Source of the DNA: Verrucomicrobiota bacterium
Lineage (GTDB): Bacteria; Verrucomicrobiota; Verrucomicrobiia; Chthoniobacterales; SZAS-18
Direction of reading: 5' to 3'
Assembly: GCA_019241085.1 (NCBI GenBank)
Contig: JAFAXH010000054.1
Location: 1 to 38,122, forward strand
Length of the DNA stretch: 38,122 nucleotides
Positions 1 to 8,337 of this stretch are shown here, in pieces; position 1 is the first letter of the stretch, and each line of letters begins with the position of its first letter. Under the pieces are notes generated by a model. The model made no database searches. It saw nothing but the letters and a program-made list of their open reading frames with translations, and was not told the origin of the DNA. The translations under genes were made by a program, and so were the position numbers.

Positions 1-395
1 TAGGCGAGCAAAAGCGCGTTGAGATCATCCGGCTTGTCGTAGAAGGCGAGGTCTAGCTCGTGGAGTTGCGCAAGCGCCCTCACAGGCAGCCGGGAAAGAA
101 GCAACTGTCGGTCGGTTTGCCCCGGCGGTGGCGACCCACCGATGATAGCGATCGCCCGTAGGAGTAAGCCTCGGGTCCGCTCGGCACCGATGTGCTGGAG
201 CGCAGCGGCGGCCGTCTCGGCATGCTCGCCAGAGGAGTTGGCGAAATACTGTCCGAAGCCGCCGTTATTAACTTCGGCTTTGAGCGACCATACCGCCATG
301 ATGACCTGCTCAGTCGGAGAAAGATGCACGAAGCCTAGCGCTTGGCGGCGCTGGTAGATCGGCTCCAAAATAGTGTGGAGTTGTTCTACGCTCAC
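1..395 (-). CDS. DUF4375 (DMP19-like) protein, 3' end beyond window
   Basis: Reading the minus strand from a GTG at 395 gives an open frame to the window edge (about 131 codons). It contains NNGGFGQYFANSSGEHAETA, the characteristic core of DUF4375/DMP19 proteins, whose function is poorly known. The GTG is the first possible start because an in-frame TAG lies two codons upstream. An AGGTG Shine-Dalgarno-like sequence sits 8 bases before it. The gene begins 16 bases after the stop of the aminotransferase gene on the same strand, so the two are probably co-transcribed. The C-terminal end is outside the window. The family call rests on the motif alone but the motif is distinctive. Confidence 0.8.
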   Translation of the reverse strand, partial: MSVEQLHTILEPIYQRRQALGFVHLSPTEQVIMAVWSLKAEVNNGGFGQYFANSSGEHAETAAAALQHIGAERTRGLLLRAIAIIGGSPPPGQTDRQLLLSRLPVRALAQLHELDLAFYDKPDDLNALLLA

Positions 396-411
396 GGGCT
401 AGACACCTAAC

Positions 412-1497
412 TCATAAAGTAGCCAAACACTCATCCAGCGCTGCGAGCAATTCACTCACCGTCTCCTCCGTCTCGTCGCCCATGTTTGAGAGGCGGAAGG
501 TCTTGCCCTTGAGCTTGCCGTAGCCGCCGTCGATCACGAAATGGTGCTTCGCTTTCAGCGTCTTCACCAGCGCGGCCACGTCGATCTCGCGCGTGTTGGC
601 CACGCACGTCAGCGTCACGGAACGGAAGCCTTCGGGCGCGAAGAAACCGAAGCCGTTTTTCCGCACCCAGTCGTGCACGAGCGCGTTCGTGCGCGCGTGG
701 CGCGCGTGCCGGGCGGCGACGCCTTCGGCGAAAATCTCGTCGAGCTTTGATTGCAGCGCGTAGATGTGCGACACGCTCGGCGTGCTCGGCGTCATGTCGC
801 CTTCGGCATTCTTTTGGAACTCCAAAAAATCGAAGTAATATCCGCGCTCCGGCATCTCCGCGGCGCGCGCCATCGCCCGCTCGCTCGCGGCAAAGAGCGC
901 CATGCCGGGCGGCAGCGCGAGCGCCTTTTGGCTGCCGGTGAGCAGCACATCGATGCCGAGTTCATCCATCGGAATCGGCACGGCGGAAAATGACGACACC
1001 GTGTCCACGATGAACAACGTCTCCGGATGCCGGCGCAGCACGGCGCTGAGTTCGGCGAGCGGATTCATCACGCCGGTCGAGGTTTCGTTGTGAATCAACG
1101 TGACGGCGTCGAACTTCCCGCCGGCGAGTTTTTCCTCCAGCAAGTTCGGCAAAATCGGCTGGCCCCATTCGACCTTCAACGCCTCGGCCTGCCGGCCGCA
1201 ACGCTGGCTCACGTCGAACCATTTGTCGGAAAACGCGCCGTTCATGCAGTTGAGCACGCGCCCGCCCGTCGGCACGAGATTGCGGAGCGCCGCCTCCATC
1301 ACGCCCCAAGCTGAAGAGGTGGAAACGAACACCGGCCGCTGCGTGCCGAAGAGTTCGCGCAAGCGCCCCTGCACGTCGGCATAGAGCGCCTTGAACTCCG
1401 CGCCACGATGACCGATCACCGGCCGGCTGAAGGCGGCGAGCGTTTTTTCCGAAACTTCGATGGGACCAGGGATGAAGAGCTTGGGATGCGGAAGCAT
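412..1497 (-). CDS. Class V aminotransferase (alanine-glyoxylate / serine-pyruvate aminotransferase-like)
   Basis: This 361-residue protein has the fold-type I, class V PLP aminotransferase layout. It starts with LFIPGPIEVSEKTLAAFSRP, the usual N-terminal signature of alanine-glyoxylate aminotransferases. Next come HNETSTGV (136-143) at the substrate site, VDTVSSFS with the pyridine-contacting Asp165, and GSQKALALPPG, where Lys191 should form the Schiff base. Length is typical. It would be a cytosolic enzyme moving an amino group from Ala, Ser or a phosphonate amine to an oxo acid; the exact substrate cannot be read from sequence. The ATG at 1497 precedes a good family N-terminus. The DUF4375 gene follows 16 bases downstream. 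A long inverted repeat lies just upstream. Confidence 0.88.
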   Translation of the reverse strand: MLPHPKLFIPGPIEVSEKTLAAFSRPVIGHRGAEFKALYADVQGRLRELFGTQRPVFVSTSSAWGVMEAALRNLVPTGGRVLNCMNGAFSDKWFDVSQRCGRQAEALKVEWGQPILPNLLEEKLAGGKFDAVTLIHNETSTGVMNPLAELSAVLRRHPETLFIVDTVSSFSAVPIPMDELGIDVLLTGSQKALALPPGMALFAASERAMARAAEMPERGYYFDFLEFQKNAEGDMTPSTPSVSHIYALQSKLDEIFAEGVAARHARHARTNALVHDWVRKNGFGFFAPEGFRSVTLTCVANTREIDVAALVKTLKAKHHFVIDGGYGKLKGKTFRLSNMGDETEETVSELLAALDECLATL

Positions 1498-1506
1498 GCG
1501 GAGAAG

Positions 1507-1609
1507 GTTGAGAGTTGTTAGTTGAGAGTTGAGAGCCTGAGAGTTTTGGGCGGAGCGCGAAGCTGCTTGTCTCTCAAATTGCCGAAGCTCTCAACTAACA
1601 ACTCTCAAC
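1507..1609. repeat. Long intergenic inverted repeat, GTTGAGAG-type
   Basis: Two perfect complementary 22-base arms (1507-1528 and 1588-1609) built from GTTGAGAG/GTTGTTAG words flank a 59-base spacer. Extra GTTGAGAG words extend both arms. The element fills the gap between the aminotransferase start and the end of the TPR gene, both on the minus strand. A transcript would fold into a long stem. It resembles the elements at 8193-8337 and 25486-25594 in design, though not in sequence. Confidence 0.85.
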
Positions 1610-1623
1610 TCTCAACTCCTTCT

Positions 1624-4476
1624 TCATTCCGGCCAGAGAAAATGCTCGAGCCGGAGTTGGTTGAGTTGCTGCTCGGCTTCGGCTTTCAACGGGCCGTTGA
1701 CCGCGGCCAGGCGCGCGTAGATCGCGGCGGCGGATGCCCAACGGCTCTCGTTTTTCAAGATGCGCGCCGCGGCAAATCCGGCGCGATAAAACCACGTCAA
1801 ATCAAAAACAGTCACGGTCGCCGCCGCGGTGGGCGGTGCGTCGGCAACCGCCGGAGGGCTGGCAGTCGGCGGTGCGGCAACAAACACGTCGAGCGCGTCG
1901 TGATACGCCACGAGCGCGGCGGCGGTGTCACCGGATTTTTCCAACGCCTCGCCGCGGCGCGCGAGCGCCTGTTGACGCCAGGCCGCGCTCGCGCCGGGCA
2001 GCGCCGCCAAGTCGGCAAAAGCCGCCGCTGCCTCGCCGCGGCGACCGAGCAGGAGCAACGTCTCGCCACGGCCGCACAATGCCTCGCAGCGCGCCTCGTT
2101 CGGGAGCGTCGTCGCGGACGGCGCCTCGGAAGTTGAGTTGGAAGCGGCTGTCGCCGGCGGAGTCGCCGCTGTTGATCCACGACTATCCGTCGTCGTTGAA
2201 TCAGGGGGCGCGGTGAGCAGGCCGTCGTAAATGCGCAACGCGTCCGCCGGCTGGCCCAGCCGGTCGCGCAAGGTCTCGGCTTGACGCAATCGCGCGGCGG
2301 TTTTCAAAACACCGTTCACCTGCGCGGCGTCCTCAAACAACGACAGCGCGCGGTCCGCGCCGGTCTCGCTCAAACCGCGCAACGCCGCCAAACCGGCCAG
2401 GTAGCGCGCGTGTTCGTAGAGCGACGGCGCGACCGTGCCGCCTTCGCGGCCGATGAGTTCGAGCTGCGTTTGCGCGTCGGTGTAATCGTCCCGGCGGAAA
2501 TAAATCTCGCCCAGCTTCAGGCGCGCTTCCGCCACCCGCGGCGAGTGCGGCCAGCGGGCGAGAAAACGGTTGGCCGCCGCGATGGCCGCCGTTTCGTCGC
2601 GCGTCGGCCCCGGTGCGTCCGCCAGCCAGAGCGCGAGAAAATCGGCGCGCTCAGCCGTCGCCGGGTCCACCGTGGGAGCAGCGGCCGGCGCGGCGTTGTT
2701 GCCGCTGTTTTGCGGTTCGCCGGGATTGCTCACGTAAGCCAGTTGCCGGCGCGCTTCGTTCAAGCTGGCGGGCAGGTCGCCGCCGCGCAGCAGCGCCAGC
2801 TCCGCCAGCGCGAGGCGCGCTTCGGCCGTGCGCGCGGAGTGGGGGTTTTCCTTCAAGAACTGACGCAAGGTCGCCGCGGCGGCGCGCGTCTCACGACCGT
2901 TGTCGCTGCCATTGTTGTGGTCGTCGGCTGGCGAATCATTCTGCGACAGCACCCGCGCCACGCGCATCAGCCCTTCGTCGAGCATGAATTCTTCCTGGTG
3001 CGGCGCACTGGGAAATTGCGTCTCGAATTTCTCCCGCATCGCCGCGTAGCCGCGCTCGTCGCCGGCTTCCAAAAGCGTCAATGCCGCCTGGCGCAACGCA
3101 GACGCCGCCAGCGGACCGCCGCGTGCTGCCACGGTCTCAAAAGTCCGCGCGGCGCCGGCAAAGTCGCGCTGCGCCAGACGCACGCGTGCCGCGAGCAGGT
3201 CCCGCTCGGTCCGCACCGTGGCGGCTGCGGTCGTGCCGGTCGTCGCCGGCAACAACGCCTCCGTTTCCGCCAGCGCCTTTTGCGCTGCCGCCGGCTCATT
3301 CCGCAGCAGGCGCACCGCGGCCAGGTCGAGCAGCGCGCGCAAACGCACCGCGCCCGGCGCGCCGTGCAGCGGGCCGTCGCTGGCGAACTCGGCCAGCGCC
3401 GTCTCGGCGGCGGCATCGTCACCGGCGGCGTGACGCAGACGCGCGAGCGCCAGCGCGGCGCGGGCCTGACGCTCCGGCGCCGTGGTGTCGTGCTGCCATG
3501 GCGCGAGCGTTTCCATCACGGGCAACGCGGCCTTGCTGTTCGCGGCCAGCGGCGTGGCCAGAGCGGTGAGGCGCGAGAAGGCTTCCGTCAGCGCGACGCT
3601 GCGCGGGTAGCGTTGTAAAAAATCCGTCAGCAGCGCCGCCGCGCCCGCCGCGTCGTTGCGCGCCGCGCGCACTTCCGCGTGGAGAAACACGGCGGCGGCA
3701 TAGCGACGTTCATTCAAGCCGACGGGATTTTTTTCGAGCGCAGCGAGCGCGTTATCTGCCGCGGCAAAATCTTTTTGGGCAAACGCCAGACGGGCACGGA
3801 GCAGGCGGCGGTTGGCTGCTTGGGCGGGAGTCTCGCTGACGGAGTCGGCGGCGGCAGCGGCGTTGGCGTCCAGCCGCGCGGCGGCTTCGTCCAAGCGGCC
3901 GTCTTGCAGCGCGAGCGCGCTCAGGCGCAGGTTCGCGCTGGCGCGCCGCGCCGGGTCGTCGCGTTCGCACTCTTCAAACGCGCGGCGCGCTTCCTCGCGC
4001 CGGCCGAGCGCGAGCAAGGCGCGCGCGTAGCCAAAGCGCGCGGCGGAAATGTCGGCGGTTTCCTCCGGCGTGGCGGCGTTGGTAATGTTGTCGGCTCGCG
4101 CCACCTGCGCGTAGGCTGGCTCGGCATCGGACCAGCGGCCGAGCGCGGCGAGCGCCTGCGCGCGCCAGAAAACCGCTTCGAGATCGAAACCGCGCGCCGA
4201 TGCCAGCGGCGGGATCAATTCCGCTGTGGCCAGCGCACTGGCGGGATCGTTGGCGGCGAGCAGCGCGCGGGTTAACAAGAGCAACGTCGCGCGGCGCTCT
4301 TCGGCGTTCGCCGGCTGCGCGGTTGGGGAACGCAGCGATTCGCGCAATTTCTCCGCCGCGACCTCGGGCACGCCCTCGGCCAGAGCGCGCCGCGCGGCAT
4401 CGAGCGCGGTGTTGTTGCCGGCGAAGGCAGCAGCGCGGGCGAAGAAGAGCGTGAGGAAAAGGATACTAAGGCGCAA
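1624..4476 (-). CDS. Large exported tetratricopeptide-repeat protein
   Basis: The frame is open from 4854, but the part upstream of 4476 is Arg-rich, covers the uvrA end and translated palindromes, and looks non-coding. A TTG at 4476 gives MRLSILFLTLFFARAAAFA, a convincing signal peptide, then a mature protein of about 930 residues. It is almost wholly Ala/Leu/Arg-rich helix pairs of TPR or TolA-binding YbgF type, for example QDGRLDEAAARLD, HSARTAEARLALAELALLRG and HSPRVAEARLKLGEIYFRRD. Such proteins act as periplasmic scaffolds; no catalytic domain is visible. The start codon is the weak point: no strong ribosome binding site precedes the TTG. A cluster of palindromes separates it from uvrA upstream. 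Confidence 0.72.
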   Translation of the reverse strand: MRLSILFLTLFFARAAAFAGNNTALDAARRALAEGVPEVAAEKLRESLRSPTAQPANAEERRATLLLLTRALLAANDPASALATAELIPPLASARGFDLEAVFWRAQALAALGRWSDAEPAYAQVARADNITNAATPEETADISAARFGYARALLALGRREEARRAFEECERDDPARRASANLRLSALALQDGRLDEAAARLDANAAAAADSVSETPAQAANRRLLRARLAFAQKDFAAADNALAALEKNPVGLNERRYAAAVFLHAEVRAARNDAAGAAALLTDFLQRYPRSVALTEAFSRLTALATPLAANSKAALPVMETLAPWQHDTTAPERQARAALALARLRHAAGDDAAAETALAEFASDGPLHGAPGAVRLRALLDLAAVRLLRNEPAAAQKALAETEALLPATTGTTAAATVRTERDLLAARVRLAQRDFAGAARTFETVAARGGPLAASALRQAALTLLEAGDERGYAAMREKFETQFPSAPHQEEFMLDEGLMRVARVLSQNDSPADDHNNGSDNGRETRAAAATLRQFLKENPHSARTAEARLALAELALLRGGDLPASLNEARRQLAYVSNPGEPQNSGNNAAPAAAPTVDPATAERADFLALWLADAPGPTRDETAAIAAANRFLARWPHSPRVAEARLKLGEIYFRRDDYTDAQTQLELIGREGGTVAPSLYEHARYLAGLAALRGLSETGADRALSLFEDAAQVNGVLKTAARLRQAETLRDRLGQPADALRIYDGLLTAPPDSTTTDSRGSTAATPPATAASNSTSEAPSATTLPNEARCEALCGRGETLLLLGRRGEAAAAFADLAALPGASAAWRQQALARRGEALEKSGDTAAALVAYHDALDVFVAAPPTASPPAVADAPPTAAATVTVFDLTWFYRAGFAAARILKNESRWASAAAIYARLAAVNGPLKAEAEQQLNQLRLEHFLWPE

Positions 4477-4498
4477 TGGCGCAATGGCTCGAAAGCTT

Positions 4499-4654
4499 GG
4501 GACGTTTCGGCGAAACGTCCCTACCAAAACGCCGGTAGGGATGGCTCGCTGAGCCGTCCCTGATTGAATTCTACGGACGCCTCGCCGAGGCGTCCCTGCC
4601 CGATTGGAAAAGCCGTCCGGCAGGGATGCCGGACGGGGCGGGCTGGAAGCCCGC
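4499..4654. repeat. Cluster of five GC-rich palindromic repeats
   Basis: Five hairpin-forming palindromes lie head to tail in the gap between uvrA and the TPR gene: 4499-4521 (11-base stem), 4538-4560 (one wobble), 4575-4595 (10-base stem), 4613-4636 (10-base stem, GGGA loop) and 4638-4654 (7-base stem). Several share the words GGGACG and CGTCCC with short connecting sequence such as GGCAG. They are REP-like elements. The 4575 unit, with its GGCAGGGACGCCTCG flank, recurs inside uvrA at 6427. Confidence 0.85.
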
Positions 4655-4709
4655 GCTCCCCTTTCTGTCGCGCAGCCAAACGCAGCAGCCATGATGACGC
4701 GCCCTTTCC

Positions 4710-7700
4710 TCATCGCGGCAGCAGCTTCTTCGTGAGGTGGCGACCGGTGTGGCTGGCAGGCAGCGCGGCAATCGCTTCCGGCGGGCCGGCGCCGACGAGC
4801 CGACCGCCGCCTGCGCCGCCTTCGGGGCCGAGGTCGATGACCCAGTCGGCGCATTTGATGACATCCAGATTGTGCTCGACGACGATGAGTGTGTTGCCGC
4901 CGTCGCGCAATTTATAGAAAACTTCGAGCAACTTGGCGATATCGACGAAGTGCAGGCCGGTAGTCGGTTCGTCGAAAAGATACAGCGTGCGGCCGGTCGC
5001 CTTTTTCGCCAGCTCGGCGGCGAGCTTCACGCGTTGCGCCTCGCCGCCGGAGAGCGTGTCGGACGACTGACCGAGCTTGAGATAACCGAGGCCGACGGCG
5101 TGCAGCGCGTCGAGCCGGTCGGACACGGCGGGCACGGCGCGGAAGAATTGCGCCGCCTCCTCGATCGACATCTCCAGCACGTCGGCGACGTTTTTGCCTT
5201 TGAACGTGATCTCCAGCGTCTCGCGGTTGTAACGCCGACCTTCGCAGACCTCGCACGGCACATACACGTCGGCGAGGAATTGCATTTCAATCTTGATCAT
5301 CCCGTCGCCCTGGCAATGCTCGCAGCGGCCGCCGCGGACGTTGAAGGAAAAGCGGCCGGCGTCGTAGCCGCGCACGCGGGCGGCGGGGAGCTGGGCAAAG
5401 AGTTCGCGGATCGGCGCGAAGGCGCCGGAATAGGTCGCCGGATTCGAGCGCGGGCTGCGGCCGATGGGCGATTGGTCGATGGTGATGACGTGGTCGATGT
5501 CGTCAAGCCCGTCGAGGCCGGCGTGCTTGCCGGGCACGTCTTTGGCGCGGTAAAAATGCCGGGCCAGCGCGCGACGCAGGATGTCATCGACCAGCGTCGA
5601 TTTGCCCGAACCGGAAACGCCCGTGACGCAGGTGAAACAACCGAGCGGAAAGCGCACGTCGAGCTTTTGCAGATTGTTCTCGCGCGCGCCGAGGACGCTG
5701 AGCCAGCCGTTCGGCTCGGTGCGGCGGCGCGGCACGGAGATCGTCATGCGGCCGGAGAGATATTGGCCGGTGGGGGAATTTTCGACCGTCTCGACTTCGG
5801 CGACGGTGCCTTGGGCCACGAGGCGACCGCCGCGCGGGCCAGCGCCGGGGCCGATGTCGATGAGATGATCGGCGGCGCGGATGGTGTCCTCGTCGTGCTC
5901 GACGACGATGACCGTGTTCCCGAGGTCGCGCAGGCGATGGACGGTGGCGATCAAGCGGCTCGTGTCGCGCTGGTGCAGGCCGATGCTCGGTTCATCCAAC
6001 ACGTAAAGCACGCCGGCGAGGCCGCTGCCGATCTGCGCGGCGAGGCGGATGCGCTGCGATTCGCCGCCGGAGAGCGTGCCGCTCTCGCGGTCGAGCGTGA
6101 GGTAGTCGAGGCCGACTTCGGAGAGAAACCCGAGCCGCGCGCCGATCTCGCGCACGATCTCGGCGGCGATTTGCCGCTGCTGGCTCGTGAGTTGGAGGCG
6201 GCTGAGGAACTCGCGCGCCTCGGCGATGGTCTGGGCGCAGAACTGGCGGATGTTCAGCGCGCGGCGGGCGGCGACTTCTCCCGTTTCGGCAGATACGGCT
6301 TGATCCCCGCCAAAAGCCGGCTCGGGCCGGCTGGGGTCGGGTGCGTCCGCGGCGACAGCTAACGGCGGTGCGGCAGAGCCGGCTTCCACCGCGTCAACCG
6401 ATCCGGCGGCGGCGTCGGAAAGCTTCGGACGCCGCGGCGAGGCGTCCCTGCCTGTTTCCATCCCGGCACTCAGCGTTACGGCCAGGATTTCCGGCTTCAG
6501 CCGGGCGCCTTCGCAGGCGGGACAGGGGCGCGGGCTTTGGTAGGCGCGCAGGCGCTGGCGGGTCAACTCGCTTTTCGTGGTGTCAAAAAGGTGCTGCACC
6601 TGCGGCAGGACGCCCTCGAAGGGTTTGGCGACGGTCACCTGTTTTTTGCCCCGGCCTTCGCCTTGCAAGGTGTGCAATGTCACCGGTTCGTCGCCGGTGC
6701 CGTAGATCAGGGCGCGCTGGAACGGCTCCGGCGTGTCGCGGAACGGCGTCTCCAAGGCGACGTGGAAATGCGCGGCGAGCGCCTTGAGCAGCGCGGCGTA
6801 ATAGGCGCGCATCCGCGGGCTGACTCCCCGCCGCCACGGGGCGACAGCGCCTTCCGCCAAGGTTTTCTCCGGGTCCGGCACCAGCAGGCCGGCGTCGAAC
6901 TCCGGCACCACGCCCAAGCCGTGGCAGACCGGGCAGGCGCCGAGGTGGCTGTTGAAGGAAAAGTGCCGCGTGGTCAGCGGCGCCAGCGTGAAGCCGGTCT
7001 CTGGATCGCGAAACGCGGTGGAATACGTCGTCTCGGCCCACTCCGCCGGATTCGCCGCGCCGGCTGGTTGCGAGAGCACGAGGAGCAGGCTTTTCCCCCA
7101 ACGCAGCGCCGTTTCCACCGAGTCGGCCAGCCGCGTGCGAACGCCTTCTTTAATAATGAGCCGGTCGATGACGGCTTCGATCTGGTGTTCGCGGCCTTTC
7201 GCGGGGCGCACGGGCGTCGGGCCGCCGAGTTCGACGAGTTCGCCGTCGATGCGGGCGCGCACAAAGCCTTCGCGGCGGATTTTTTCGATCACGTCGCGGA
7301 ACTCGCCTTTTTGCCCGCGCACAACTGGCGCGAGCAGGATGAGCCGGGTGCCCTCGGGCAACGTGAGAATGTCGTCCACGATGGACTGCGGCGTCTGCCG
7401 GCGCAGCGCGCGGCCGGTGGCGGGATCGTGCGGCTGGCCGACGCTGGCGAAGAGCAGGCGCAGGTAATCGTAGATTTCCGTGGTGGTGGCGACGGTCGAG
7501 CGCGGGTTCACCGCCGTGGTGCGTTGCTCGACGGCGATGGCCGGCGACAGGCCCTCGATGAAATCGACCTCGGGCTTTTGGAGTTGCTCGATGAACTGCC
7601 GCGCGTAGGCCGAGAGGCTTTCCACGTAGCGTCGGCGGCCCTCGGCGTAGAGCGTGTCGAAGGCGAGCGACGACTTGCCCGAGCCGCTCGGCCCGGTGAT

Positions 7701-7793
7701 GACCACCAGCCGGCCGCGCGGGATTTCCAAACTCAGGTTCTGGAGATTGTGCTGGCGGGCACCTCCGATTCTGATAGTTTCCTGCGTTGTCAT
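4710..7793 (-). CDS. uvrA: UvrA, excinuclease ABC subunit A, with extra insert
   Basis: UvrA is the damage-sensing ABC ATPase of nucleotide excision repair and loads UvrB at lesions. Both ATPase halves are complete. There is Walker A GPSGSGKSS near 34-42 and GVSGSGKST near 727. Signatures LSGGESQRI (~573) and LSGGEAQRV (~914) are present, with Walker B VLDEPSIGLH (~597) and LFDEPTTGLH (~939). Zinc-finger CxxC pairs are CPVCHG (~289), CPACEG (~426), CEHCQG (~822) and CEVCEG (~848). At 1027 residues it exceeds the usual ~940. The excess is an Ala/Pro-rich segment at about 445-518, between the CPACEG finger and helix RRALNIRQFCAQ, and it includes a translated palindromic repeat. All catalytic motifs are intact, so it is probably functional. 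ATG at 7793. Confidence 0.97.
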   Translation of the reverse strand: MTTQETIRIGGARQHNLQNLSLEIPRGRLVVITGPSGSGKSSLAFDTLYAEGRRRYVESLSAYARQFIEQLQKPEVDFIEGLSPAIAVEQRTTAVNPRSTVATTTEIYDYLRLLFASVGQPHDPATGRALRRQTPQSIVDDILTLPEGTRLILLAPVVRGQKGEFRDVIEKIRREGFVRARIDGELVELGGPTPVRPAKGREHQIEAVIDRLIIKEGVRTRLADSVETALRWGKSLLLVLSQPAGAANPAEWAETTYSTAFRDPETGFTLAPLTTRHFSFNSHLGACPVCHGLGVVPEFDAGLLVPDPEKTLAEGAVAPWRRGVSPRMRAYYAALLKALAAHFHVALETPFRDTPEPFQRALIYGTGDEPVTLHTLQGEGRGKKQVTVAKPFEGVLPQVQHLFDTTKSELTRQRLRAYQSPRPCPACEGARLKPEILAVTLSAGMETGRDASPRRPKLSDAAAGSVDAVEAGSAAPPLAVAADAPDPSRPEPAFGGDQAVSAETGEVAARRALNIRQFCAQTIAEAREFLSRLQLTSQQRQIAAEIVREIGARLGFLSEVGLDYLTLDRESGTLSGGESQRIRLAAQIGSGLAGVLYVLDEPSIGLHQRDTSRLIATVHRLRDLGNTVIVVEHDEDTIRAADHLIDIGPGAGPRGGRLVAQGTVAEVETVENSPTGQYLSGRMTISVPRRRTEPNGWLSVLGARENNLQKLDVRFPLGCFTCVTGVSGSGKSTLVDDILRRALARHFYRAKDVPGKHAGLDGLDDIDHVITIDQSPIGRSPRSNPATYSGAFAPIRELFAQLPAARVRGYDAGRFSFNVRGGRCEHCQGDGMIKIEMQFLADVYVPCEVCEGRRYNRETLEITFKGKNVADVLEMSIEEAAQFFRAVPAVSDRLDALHAVGLGYLKLGQSSDTLSGGEAQRVKLAAELAKKATGRTLYLFDEPTTGLHFVDIAKLLEVFYKLRDGGNTLIVVEHNLDVIKCADWVIDLGPEGGAGGGRLVGAGPPEAIAALPASHTGRHLTKKLLPR
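6315..6447. repeat. Palindromic repeats inside the uvrA reading frame
   Basis: Positions 6427-6447 form a palindrome (7-base stem GGACGCC/GGCGTCC). It shares the flank GGCAGGGACGCCTCG (minus strand) with the intergenic unit at 4575-4595. In UvrA it reads GRDASPRRP. A second short palindrome, AGCCGG/CCGGCT, occurs at 6315-6332 and reads as part of PDPSRPEPAFGG. Both lie within the extra ~75-residue segment absent from ordinary UvrA. Confidence 0.8.
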
Positions 7794-7865
7794 CGCCAGA
7801 CAGAAGTCTTTCGCTCTTGCAGTGCGTTTCCTCTCTTTTCCCCGGGAACCGGAATTTCCAACATA

Positions 7866-8177
7866 ATGCGTCAGATGTCGCCAATCAAACCGGTCTCACC
7901 TCCGCCTGCTTCCTCTGAACCGACGCCATCTTCCTCCGTGCCGACGAGCATCAGCCGCGAGGAGTTGCTCGAAATGCACGATAAATTTCGCGCCGTGAAG
8001 CACAGCGCCTGCAACGCGCTGGCAGTCATCATGGCGCTGAGCGAGATGGCCGAACGCAACCCGGCTTACGTGGAAAAATTGACGAAGACGGTGTTGCAAA
8101 AAAGCCCGCAGATGGTGACGGAGCTGCGGGCGTTCGACGAAGAAATGCGCGCTCTACTCAGGGCGCTGCCGGAGTGA
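7866..8177 (+). CDS. Small helical protein, resembling a lone histidine-kinase dimerisation helix
   Basis: This is a 103-residue protein diverging from uvrA across a 72-base gap. The open frame extends far upstream through uvrA antisense, but the first sensible start is the ATG at 7866 (a second ATG is at 7875). Residues 1-30 are Pro/Ser-rich and disordered. The remainder is predicted helix: MHDKFRAVKHSACNALAVIM followed by ALSEMAERNPAYVEKLTKTV. The HDKFRAVKHSACNAL stretch loosely recalls the H-box helix of HisKA-type dimerisation domains, but no ATPase domain follows. I do not recognise the family; the kinase comparison is inference only. The convergent DUF72 gene ends about 160 bases downstream beyond an inverted repeat. 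Confidence 0.65.
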   Translation: MRQMSPIKPVSPPPASSEPTPSSSVPTSISREELLEMHDKFRAVKHSACNALAVIMALSEMAERNPAYVEKLTKTVLQKSPQMVTELRAFDEEMRALLRALPE

Positions 8178-8192
8178 CCCGCTGAGGGTGGG

Positions 8193-8337
8193 AAGTTCAA
8201 AATCCCAAGCTCTAAGCTCGAAACAAGTTCAAAGTCCCAAACTCGAAATCCTGCTGCCAACGATCTCGCTGACAGCCTTTTTTTTGAGTTTCGAGCTTTG
8301 AGCTTGTTTCGAACTTAGAGCTTGGGATTTTGAGCTT
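8193..8337. repeat. Long imperfect inverted repeat between convergent genes
   Basis: The left arm (8193-8235) and right arm (8294-8337) are complementary over about 43 bases with only a few mismatches. They are made of text-like words such as AAGCTC, AAATCCCAAGCTC and TCGAAACAAG. A run of eight T (8278-8285) lies in the spacer. The right arm ends exactly at the stop codon of the minus-strand DUF72 gene, and the left arm begins 16 bases after the stop of the plus-strand gene. It could act as a bidirectional terminator. Confidence 0.88.

Noticed and set aside
142..357. Plus-strand open frame of 71 codons at the left edge
   Set aside because: It is the antisense of the DUF4375 gene, which has the real family motif.
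2281..3618. Plus-strand open frame of 445 codons opposite the TPR gene
   Set aside because: Arg/Gln-rich shadow; the minus strand carries clear TPR helices and a signal peptide.
4477..4854. N-terminal extension of the TPR protein up to 4854
   Set aside because: It covers the palindrome cluster and overlaps uvrA; the residues are Arg-rich junk and the signal peptide begins only after 4476.
4737..6362. Open frame of 541 codons on the plus strand opposite uvrA
   Set aside because: Antisense shadow of uvrA caused by high GC; low-complexity composition and no known domain.
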